From: a virus
Virus record (IMG/VR): IMGVR_UViG_3300042691_033629
Span: 1-21,342 of that record
Direction: 5' to 3' (one strand)
Length of the DNA stretch: 21,342 nt
In this document: piece after piece, positions 14,959-21,342 of the stretch
How the letters are laid out: each line of letters opens with the position of its first letter
Position numbering within the stretch: position 1 is the stretch's first letter
The notes under the pieces: model-generated
Told to the model about the DNA's origin: nothing
The model's input: only the letters and a program-made list of their open reading frames with translations
The model's database searches: none
Program-made: the position numbers and the translations under genes

Positions 14959-15221
14959 AAGCAAGATACTTTACTTACGGAGAAAAACCAAAAGCAGTTT
15001 ATTATTTAACTGACATTAAAGGAGAATTATTTCCAAATCACACAGCCGAACAATTTTATGAAGAGATTGAAACTAAATGGTTAAAAAATCCTGATTTAAT
15101 TATTGTTGATGACAGACAAAATCCAGATTCAAATAGTGTGATAGAAATGAATCAAATAGAAAAATACTTAGATAAATTAGAAGAACTTAGAAAACAACTA
15201 GAAGAAGATGAAACTGAATAA
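14955..15221 (+). CDS. Small unknown protein
   Basis: This 88-residue protein has a compact N-terminal part with strands and aromatic residues (MKARYFTYGEKPKAVYYLTD), a central segment LIIVDDRQNPDSNS, and an acidic coiled-coil C-terminus (IEKYLDKLEELRKQLEED). The start overlaps the previous stop as ATGA. The mixed composition, with an ordered strand-rich beginning and a helical tail, looks like a genuine folded small protein. No function is recognised. Confidence 0.65.
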   Translation: MKARYFTYGEKPKAVYYLTDIKGELFPNHTAEQFYEEIETKWLKNPDLIIVDDRQNPDSNSVIEMNQIEKYLDKLEELRKQLEEDETE

Positions 15222-15417
15222 AGAAGAACAAGAAGAAGCTAATATTCTTAAAAAAGAAGAACTAAAAGAAGAGCAATTTTGGGAAGGTTATTCAAATAAA
15301 TTAAAAGAACAAATTCGTTCTGAAAACATATTTGAAGAAGTTAAAATTTTTAAAACTAAAAAAGAAAAAGAAAAAAATAACTTTTTTAAAAAATTTTTGA
15401 AAACTTTAGGATTTTAG
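15208..15417 (+). CDS. Small highly charged protein
   Basis: This 69-residue protein is almost all Lys, Glu, Asn and Phe and is probably helical. It overlaps the preceding gene by 14 bases and ends in TAG, unlike most genes here. Its C-terminus (NNFFKKFLKTLGF) is basic and amphipathic. Low-complexity composition makes it the least certain of this group, but tight packing and an open frame at the expected place favour a real gene. No function can be assigned. Confidence 0.5.
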   Translation: MKLNKEEQEEANILKKEELKEEQFWEGYSNKLKEQIRSENIFEEVKIFKTKKEKEKNNFFKKFLKTLGF

Positions 15418-15449
15418 CTTTATATTTAACACATCAAATCTATATTATT

Positions 15450-15611
15450 ATGCCTGTTTCAAAACAAAGAAAAAATCATAAGAAAAAAAGTTCAGCAAGG
15501 ACATCAAGATTGGAAAACAATGCCAAAAGAATTTCTAAAAAATTCTTGGAAAATTATCACCAAATAATGGAAGCAAGAAACCAATCTCAAAATCCTCAAA
15601 CTGAAGAATAA
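15450..15611 (+). CDS. 53-residue basic protein
   Basis: A complete frame of 53 codons starts at ATG 15450 and stops with TAA at 15609-15611, two bases before the next gene. The protein opens with a strongly basic stretch (MPVSKQRKNHKKKSSARTSR), followed by a helix (about 21-45) and a Gln/Asn-rich end. It fills what would otherwise be a gap of about 195 bases and has an A/T leader like the other genes (CTTTATATTTAACACA at 15418-15433). The basic N-terminus suggests binding to nucleic acid, but no family was identified. Confidence 0.65.
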   Translation: MPVSKQRKNHKKKSSARTSRLENNAKRISKKFLENYHQIMEARNQSQNPQTEE

Positions 15612-15613
15612 TA

Positions 15614-16693
15614 ATGAACTTTATTAATAATTTGGAATCACCTAAGTTTGATTTCCATGATATCGCTTTAGTACCATCCGTATTATCAAAAGTAGAATCA
15701 AGAAGTCAAATTAATTTACAATTCCCTCTTCCATTGGTTGCATCTCCAATGAACTCTGTTCTTTCAATTAAAAGAAAAGAACGATTCAATGAAGACTTTT
15801 ACAATCAATTACTTGGTGAAATGATTGTATGCGTACCAAGAAGCTATGAATATAGTAAAGAAAACGAACATTTACAATGGTGTGAGTTTGCATTTAAATC
15901 AATTTCATTACAAGAGTTTAGATTAATTGAAACTGATTTTGAAGCTTTTGAAACTATTGTAAAAGATTCCAAAGGTATATTAGTTGATATTGCTAATGGA
16001 CATATGTGGAAACTCCTTGATTTGTCCAAGATTTTCTTAAAAAAGTTTAAAGATAAAAAATTAATGATTGGTAATATTGCTAATCCACATACATATGATG
16101 AGTTTTCTAAAATTGGTGTCCATTATTGTCGTATCGGTATTGGTGGCGGTAGTGTTTGTACAACAAGTGCTAATGCTTCAATTCATTATCCAATGGCATC
16201 ATTGATTTATGAATGTAATCAAATTAGGATTGCTAATGCACATAAATCTAAAATTGTTGCTGATGGTGGATTTAAAAACTTTGCAGACATTATTAAGGGT
16301 CTTGCTCTTGGTGCAGATTATATTATGCTTGGTGGTATTTTAAATAAATGCTTGGATTCGGATTCTCACCCCTATCTTTGGAAAAGATTTAAAATTACTA
16401 ATATGTCTTTAGCTAATTGGTTTTATAGAAATAAATTTTCATTATATAAAAGACATGTTGGTATGTCTACAAAAGAAATTCAAAAGATTTGGGGTAACTA
16501 TAAACTAAAAACATCTGAAGGTATTGCCAAATGGAATAAAGTTGAATATAGTTTTGATGGTTGGCTTGAAAATTTTAATGATTATCTGAAAAGTACAATG
16601 AGTTATTTGAATTGTACAAATTTGGAAGAGTTAAAAGAAAAGGCTACCTTTGTATTCATTACTGAAAATTCATTCAGGAGATTTCATAAATAA
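15614..16693 (+). CDS. guaC: GMP reductase/IMP dehydrogenase-family enzyme
   Basis: This 359-residue TIM-barrel enzyme belongs to the family that interconverts GMP and IMP/XMP. Motifs in order are SPMNSV (44-49), LVDIANGH (123-130), IGNIANP (152-158), catalytic loop GIGGGSVCTTSA (175-186) with Cys182, ADGGFKNFADIIKGLALGAD (216-235), IMLGG (237-241), GMST (283-286) and an EG pair (302-303), then a C-terminal ending like the STxxY...F segment of GMP reductases. The DxANG motif, the short length without a CBS insert, and the C-terminal pattern favour GMP reductase (E. coli GuaC is 347) over IMP dehydrogenase. After Cys the loop reads SANASIHYPM, where the family usually has R-x-x-T-G-V-G-x-P-Q, so substrate or mechanism may differ. 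It is followed five bases later by the DNA polymerase, which suggests a role in supplying purine nucleotides during replication. Confidence 0.8.
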   Translation: MNFINNLESPKFDFHDIALVPSVLSKVESRSQINLQFPLPLVASPMNSVLSIKRKERFNEDFYNQLLGEMIVCVPRSYEYSKENEHLQWCEFAFKSISLQEFRLIETDFEAFETIVKDSKGILVDIANGHMWKLLDLSKIFLKKFKDKKLMIGNIANPHTYDEFSKIGVHYCRIGIGGGSVCTTSANASIHYPMASLIYECNQIRIANAHKSKIVADGGFKNFADIIKGLALGADYIMLGGILNKCLDSDSHPYLWKRFKITNMSLANWFYRNKFSLYKRHVGMSTKEIQKIWGNYKLKTSEGIAKWNKVEYSFDGWLENFNDYLKSTMSYLNCTNLEELKEKATFVFITENSFRRFHK

Positions 16694-16698
16694 CAATA

Positions 16699-19600
16699 AT
16701 GGCAGTAAAAGAGAAAATTACCTACAAGACATTTAAAGATGAACAAATAGAAAGATTTTTAAATGGTAGAAACATAAATCAAAAACACATTGTATGTATT
16801 GAAGGTAGTTCATACTCTAATAATGTCAATTTAGTTATTGATGATATTGAAGATAATAAAAAATACATTAAGACTGAAGAATATAAACCATTCATCTATG
16901 TTAAAGATTTAAAGAAACTTGGTATTCCGTTCTATGAAAATAGAAGAGATGAATATAGAGAAAACATGGATAAATATAAAGTTTCCTTTAAAACTTTAAG
17001 AACAACAGATAATAATGGTGGTATTGTTGATAGACTTGAAAACGGATATAAATATTTATTCTATACTGAATCTGATTATGGAATGAGAGATTTACTTACT
17101 TTCTTTAGAAAGGGTGGTCTTGATGTTTATTGGAAAGCAACAGAAACATTTACAACTAAATTGTTCATCCCCGATATTGGGGATGAACCTTTTATATATG
17201 ACCCTGATAATTTTAATATAGTTTACAACACTATATCAGAAAATTATGAAGTTATTATCAGAAATATAAATAAAGTTGTTTATAATTCTATCCAAGTAAA
17301 ATATTCAGGAGAATTCAAAGAGGAAAAAAAAGATGAAGAAGATGATAATGATGTTAGTGATTTAATTGAGGAAGAAACTAAAATAGTTGCTAAATCAAAT
17401 GTATTAAAAAAATTAGCATTGTTTCATAACTATGAAATCTTTCATGATGAATCTGAAAATGTTTATCGCATTATTTTTAAAGATAAGTTAAAAGATGGTG
17501 AGAAATTAAACATTTCATATGATTTAAGTAATAGAAATTTATTTTATACACTTAAACCCGAAGAACAATATCTAATACAAAAAGGTGTTCGTATGTTCAA
17601 TGGATATAAAACATATGATGATGTTCACAAACTTGTATTTGATATTGAAACCACAGGGTTAAATCCTAACAAGGATAGAATCTTTGCTATTGGTTGTAAA
17701 GATAATCGTAAATTTGTTTCCATTGATTTTGTAAATCAAATGGATAATGATGATGAAGAAATAAAACTAATACTAAAATTATTTAAAATAATAAATAAAC
17801 TAAAACCTGCAATTATATTTGGTTATAATAGTGAGGATTTTGATTTTAATTTTATTCTTAGAAGAGCAGAGATATTAGGTATTGATATTGATTCATTAAA
17901 AACAACATATATTGATAATAAATCAATACAAAGATTAGAAAATTCAAGTCTTAAAGTTGGTAATGAAACAAAGTACTATACCAAAACTTCTATGTTTGGA
18001 TATAATGTTTTGGATATTATTCATGCAGTATGGAAAACACAAGCTATCAATTCTAACATGAAAGAAGCAGGTTTGAAATATGTCTGTAAATTTGCAGGTA
18101 TTGCCAAACCTAATCGTATGTATGTTAAAAATGGTGCTAAGATTTATGAAATGTGGAAAGAAAATAAACTCTACATCAATAAATCTGAAATTAATGATTA
18201 TGAATTAATACCAGAAGATTATCAAAATAAAGCAACTAAATATCTTGAAATAAATCCTGATTATGATAAAATTATATCAGGCAAAGAAATAATTGAACAA
18301 TATCTTGAAGATGATTTATGGGAAACATTAGAAGTTGATAAAGTATATAATGAATCAACATTCATGCTTTCAAAACTTCTACCAACTTCATTAGAAAGAA
18401 CTGCAACTATTGGTGGTGCAGGTTCTTGGAATCTTATTATGACAGCTTGGAGTTATGAGAATGACCTTGCAATTCCTGTAACACCTAATAAAAGAGATTT
18501 CACAGGTGGTCTTTCAAGAACATTTAAAGTTGGATATTTTGAAAATATCTATAAAGAAGACTATGCAGGTCTATATCCATCTATTCAACTTGAACATTAT
18601 GTCTTTCCAAAACATGATGTAACCAATATTTTATTTAGATTATTGAGTTACTTTAAATTTACAAGGGATAAATATAAGAAATGGGCAAAGGATGAAACAC
18701 TTCCTGAATCAGATAGGAAGTTTTATGATGCTCTTCAACTTCCAATTAAGATTCTTAACAACTCAAACTTTGGTGCATTTGGCTCTGAATACTTTAATTG
18801 GGCAGATTTTGATTGTGCTGAACGAATCACTTGTACAGGTAGACAATACCTTAGAAGAATGATTCATTACTTTATGCAATTTGGCGCAATTCCAATTACA
18901 GAAGATACTGATGGTTGTAACTTCTCTGTACCTGAATATACAAATGTTGATTTAGATTTTCAATATCATGAGAAACCAATTAAAATTGATGATTTAACAT
19001 ATGAATATGAAGGTGTAACATATAAAGGTGTTGATGCAATGGTTGAGAAATTCAATAATGAAATCATTGCAGGTCAATATATGAAACTTGATAATGATGG
19101 TATGTGGATATCTGCTGCTAACTTTTCAAGAAAGAACTATGCAAATCTTGAATATTCAACACTTGAAGATAAGAATAAGAAAAAGATATTTAATATTCCA
19201 AAAGAATATCTAGGTAAAGAAGATGAATACCTTAAAGAATACGCAGAGAAGAAATCTTACTTGGCAGAAGATACCAAGAATCTTAAAATTAAAAAGTCCA
19301 AGCCAAAGGTCACAGGAAATACAATCAAATCTAAAACCATGTCGGAATACATTGAGGATTTTGTCAATCAAGGAATTAAACTTATCCTCACCAATAAACC
19401 TAAAGAATTTATAGAATTCTATTATGAGTATTTGACAAAGATTTATTGCAAACAAATACCTATTAAAAAGATTGCATCCAAATCAAGATTAAAACAAACT
19501 GTTGAAGATTATCAAAAAAGAGGTACAGATGTAAATGGTAAAGCAAAAGCTAAACAAGCACATATGGAACTTGTTATTGCTAATAACATTAATACAAGTG

Positions 19601-20337
19601 GTATGGACTTTATTTATTATGTAAATAATGGTACTGCTAAATCTCATGGTGATGTTTCTATCAATAAAAAAACAGGTATGTATAATTCTTATATCATTAC
19701 CGAAAAAGAATTAAAAGACAATCCTGATATGCTTGGTGAATATAATGTTGCTCGTTATGTTAATAATTTTAATAAACGTGTAACTGCTTTATTAACTGTA
19801 TTTCCTGAAAAAATAAGAAATACTATTATCAAAGATAAACCAATGGATAGAGAATACTATGGTGATAATGAAATTCAATTAGTAAACTTTGATAGAGATT
19901 CAATTGAAGATTTCTTTTACCTAGAAGAAAAAGAAGTTAAATTTTGGAATAGAACAGGACTTAGACCTGATGATATATTTAAAGAATTTAAATGTGATTA
20001 TGAATTAAAATCACAAGAATATTATGATAAATATAACTATGTTCAAAATAGAATGAAAGAACTTGGTTCTAAATCCATATTAAAAACACAACATGATAGA
20101 TATAAAAATGAAGATATTATATTGATATTAAAAAATTCATTTAAAATAAATGATGAACTTATTGATGAACAATATAATAAATATTTAAGTATAGATAATG
20201 TATATTTACCTTTAAAATCTTATAAAGATTTATATACAATTTATAAACAAACCAAATCAAAGAAAATTATTGAATTAAATAATTATTTTCTTTGTCATAT
20301 TATAAATGGTAAAATAGAAATTATTAAAGAAGTTTAA
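16699..20337 (+). CDS. Family B DNA polymerase with 3'-5' exonuclease (T4 gp43-like)
   Basis: This 1212-residue replicative polymerase carries all expected motifs. The exonuclease has VFDIETTG (313-320; Asp315, Glu317), FGYNSEDFDFN (374-384) and YLEDDLWE (535-542). The polymerase has motif A EDYAGLYPSI (620-629, with Asp621), motif B KILNNSNFGAFGS (684-696) and motif C EDTDGC (735-740; Asp736, Asp738). RKNYA (811-815) matches the KKRY-like DNA-contact motif. It is about 300 residues longer than T4 gp43 (898). The extra length is spread over the N-terminal domain, which has an acidic linker EEKKDEEDDNDVSDLIEEET at about 208-227, and over the region after motif C; no intein or homing endonuclease is seen. 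The start is five bases after the GMP-reductase-like gene. A perfect GC-rich hairpin lies in the codons for residues 155-164. Confidence 0.95.
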   Translation: MAVKEKITYKTFKDEQIERFLNGRNINQKHIVCIEGSSYSNNVNLVIDDIEDNKKYIKTEEYKPFIYVKDLKKLGIPFYENRRDEYRENMDKYKVSFKTLRTTDNNGGIVDRLENGYKYLFYTESDYGMRDLLTFFRKGGLDVYWKATETFTTKLFIPDIGDEPFIYDPDNFNIVYNTISENYEVIIRNINKVVYNSIQVKYSGEFKEEKKDEEDDNDVSDLIEEETKIVAKSNVLKKLALFHNYEIFHDESENVYRIIFKDKLKDGEKLNISYDLSNRNLFYTLKPEEQYLIQKGVRMFNGYKTYDDVHKLVFDIETTGLNPNKDRIFAIGCKDNRKFVSIDFVNQMDNDDEEIKLILKLFKIINKLKPAIIFGYNSEDFDFNFILRRAEILGIDIDSLKTTYIDNKSIQRLENSSLKVGNETKYYTKTSMFGYNVLDIIHAVWKTQAINSNMKEAGLKYVCKFAGIAKPNRMYVKNGAKIYEMWKENKLYINKSEINDYELIPEDYQNKATKYLEINPDYDKIISGKEIIEQYLEDDLWETLEVDKVYNESTFMLSKLLPTSLERTATIGGAGSWNLIMTAWSYENDLAIPVTPNKRDFTGGLSRTFKVGYFENIYKEDYAGLYPSIQLEHYVFPKHDVTNILFRLLSYFKFTRDKYKKWAKDETLPESDRKFYDALQLPIKILNNSNFGAFGSEYFNWADFDCAERITCTGRQYLRRMIHYFMQFGAIPITEDTDGCNFSVPEYTNVDLDFQYHEKPIKIDDLTYEYEGVTYKGVDAMVEKFNNEIIAGQYMKLDNDGMWISAANFSRKNYANLEYSTLEDKNKKKIFNIPKEYLGKEDEYLKEYAEKKSYLAEDTKNLKIKKSKPKVTGNTIKSKTMSEYIEDFVNQGIKLILTNKPKEFIEFYYEYLTKIYCKQIPIKKIASKSRLKQTVEDYQKRGTDVNGKAKAKQAHMELVIANNINTSGMDFIYYVNNGTAKSHGDVSINKKTGMYNSYIITEKELKDNPDMLGEYNVARYVNNFNKRVTALLTVFPEKIRNTIIKDKPMDREYYGDNEIQLVNFDRDSIEDFFYLEEKEVKFWNRTGLRPDDIFKEFKCDYELKSQEYYDKYNYVQNRMKELGSKSILKTQHDRYKNEDIILILKNSFKINDELIDEQYNKYLSIDNVYLPLKSYKDLYTIYKQTKSKKIIELNNYFLCHIINGKIEIIKEV
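17163..17188 (+). repeat. Perfect 10-bp inverted repeat (hairpin) within the polymerase gene
   Basis: Arms GTTCATCCCC (17163-17172) and GGGGATGAAC (17179-17188) are exact reverse complements around the six bases GATATT. Four consecutive C-G pairs make this by far the most stable stem I found in a very A/T-rich window. It is followed by CTTTTATATATG. It lies about 465 bases into the polymerase gene and uses CCC and GGG codons, which are scarce elsewhere in the gene. A role as transcription attenuator, RNA-protein binding site or DNA cruciform is possible. Confidence 0.7.
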
Positions 20338-21342
20338 CCACGAGGAAATTCATCAAACGGATTATTATTATAGTAATTTTGGTTTTCTTCTATAATTTTA
20401 TTTTGTTTATTTCTTTGTTCTTGTTTTTCCATTGCTTCTTTTGTGCGATATAAGTCTTTTTTAAGACTAGTTCCTCCTTCTATCAAATCATTCTTTATAC
20501 CTGATACACTAGGAATATTTTGAACATTAAAACTATTATTTGATATTGTATCAGTAATTGGACTAGTATATGCTCTACTACGAACAGGTGGATTAGAACC
20601 TGGTGTAGGAGTTGGTTCTGATTTTGATTTTGATTCTTTTTTATCTTCACCACTACCTTTACCTTTGTATTGATAACCCTCTTCTTTTCTAGAAGAAGCA
20701 AATCTAACATTCTTATAGTACCTACCACTATTAAAGGATGTATTAGCAATAAAGCTAGAATCACTAGCAGTTTGAATTCTATCAATTGGTCCTGCAAGAG
20801 ATTGTCCACCAAGAAGAGTTAAATCCATTGTAACTGTACACATCAATGGAATAGCACCCATACCTTCAGGATTTAAATCCCAAGTTGATTCAGTTATATC
20901 AAAGTTAATTGACCTTGCAATTGCTTTTGTATGTAAGAAATCACCATAACGAAGAATAAATACAGGCATTCTACCAAATACTGTATTATCAATTTCACCA
21001 TTATTTCTTAATCTTGATGGTCTTGTTAATTGATGTAAGAATACATAACGCTTTGTAAAATCAAATGGTGTTTGACTATTAAATGATGGTGTAAATACAT
21101 TTAATTTTTCAAATCCTGTTGGAAATTTATTTTCTTTTTTGAGTTCTTCAAAACCTAAAGTTAATGCAGGGTCATTATTTTGACCTAATTGCTTACCTAA
21201 ATCACCTCTAAATTGTTTTTCTAATAAATCTTCATTTAATTTAGGTTCATTTACATTTGTATCTTTAGATTTAATATCAGGTTTAAATGTTACTTTAATT
21301 TTTTTTATTAAAGCATTTCTTTCTTGTATTTGCCCAGGGTCA
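20334..21342 (-). CDS. Putative tail/baseplate structural protein, partial (C-terminal part)
   Basis: The frame is open from the right edge to a stop at 20334, giving 336 visible residues; the true start lies outside the window. An internal Met at 20969 should not be taken as the start, because the frame upstream continues with similar composition (NEDLLEKQFRGDLGKQLG, NVFTPSFNSQTPFDFTKRY). A folded region follows: GRMPVFILRYGDFLHTKAIA, then FDITESTWDLNPEGMGAIPL and VTMDLTLLGGQSLAGPIDRI. The WDLNPEG...LGGxxLxGPIDRxQ pattern is, as far as I recall, seen in tail or baseplate proteins of large myoviruses. The last 120 residues are disordered (Ser/Lys/Pro/Asn-rich) with a charged helix near the end. 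The stop overlaps that of the convergent DNA polymerase. Confidence 0.75.
   Translation of the reverse strand, partial: DPGQIQERNALIKKIKVTFKPDIKSKDTNVNEPKLNEDLLEKQFRGDLGKQLGQNNDPALTLGFEELKKENKFPTGFEKLNVFTPSFNSQTPFDFTKRYVFLHQLTRPSRLRNNGEIDNTVFGRMPVFILRYGDFLHTKAIARSINFDITESTWDLNPEGMGAIPLMCTVTMDLTLLGGQSLAGPIDRIQTASDSSFIANTSFNSGRYYKNVRFASSRKEEGYQYKGKGSGEDKKESKSKSEPTPTPGSNPPVRSRAYTSPITDTISNNSFNVQNIPSVSGIKNDLIEGGTSLKKDLYRTKEAMEKQEQRNKQNKIIEENQNYYNNNPFDEFPRG

Noticed and set aside
19411-19422. 12-base palindrome ATAGAATTCTAT
   Set aside because: A short A/T-dominated palindrome within coding sequence is expected by chance; no second copy or context was seen.
16699-20337. Intein or homing-endonuclease insertion to explain the long polymerase
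   Set aside because: Motifs A, B and C are uninterrupted and there are no intein splice blocks or HNH/LAGLIDADG signatures.
20334-20969. Treating the Met at 20969 as the start of a complete 211-residue gene
   Set aside because: The frame stays open for 124 further codons to the window edge with coherent protein-like sequence, so the Met is internal.

Overview
The window is a stretch of a large, strongly A+T-rich tailed-phage genome (or a phage contig from a metagenome) of the T4 myovirus superfamily. The main support is a contiguous minus-strand head/packaging block in T4 order: terminase large subunit (gp17-like), portal (gp20-like), a core-protein candidate (gp67/68 position), prohead protease (gp21-like) and a very large acidic scaffold candidate (gp22-like) that runs off the left edge. 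A family B DNA polymerase lies on the other strand. The host is probably a member of the Bacteroidota. Start codons lack Shine-Dalgarno sequences and sit behind A/T-only leaders, and one exported protein has a signal peptide ending in SYSQ, a common style in that phylum. The host is inferred, not shown.

Layout. 1-10869 (minus): a tightly packed late operon, read right to left. It starts with a three-part protein (DUF5661-like, ParB-like, nucleotidyltransferase), then a coiled-coil protein, an Ala/Pro/Glu-rich protein, a membrane coiled-coil protein and a conserved-looking unknown, followed by terminase, portal, core protein, protease and scaffold. 10870-10926 is a short divergent control region. 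10927-12117 (plus): an unknown protein translationally coupled to two overlapping membrane proteins that look like a lysis (spanin-type) pair. 12114-12308 (minus): a lone 64-residue gene. 12366-15611 (plus): a 717-residue protein with an internal domain duplication, then four small genes, one of which (15450-15611) is only 53 codons. 15614-20337 (plus): a GMP reductase/IMP dehydrogenase-family enzyme directly followed by a 1212-residue DNA polymerase. 20334 to the right edge (minus): the C-terminal part of a virion or baseplate-type protein.

The minus block builds and fills the capsid: the scaffold and core proteins shape the prohead, the protease matures it, the portal forms the entry vertex and terminase pumps DNA through it. 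The plus block combines replication (polymerase), purine interconversion and probable lysis functions. There is no intergenic space over 300 bases, and I see no tRNA, CRISPR array, insertion sequence or integrase.

Items most worth follow-up are the DUF5661/ParB/nucleotidyltransferase fusion, the out-of-frame overlapping lysis-like pair, the GMP-reductase-like enzyme with an altered catalytic loop beside the polymerase, a perfect GC-rich hairpin inside the polymerase gene, and a recurrent A/T motif in front of many genes. No clearly new multi-gene defence system is visible.
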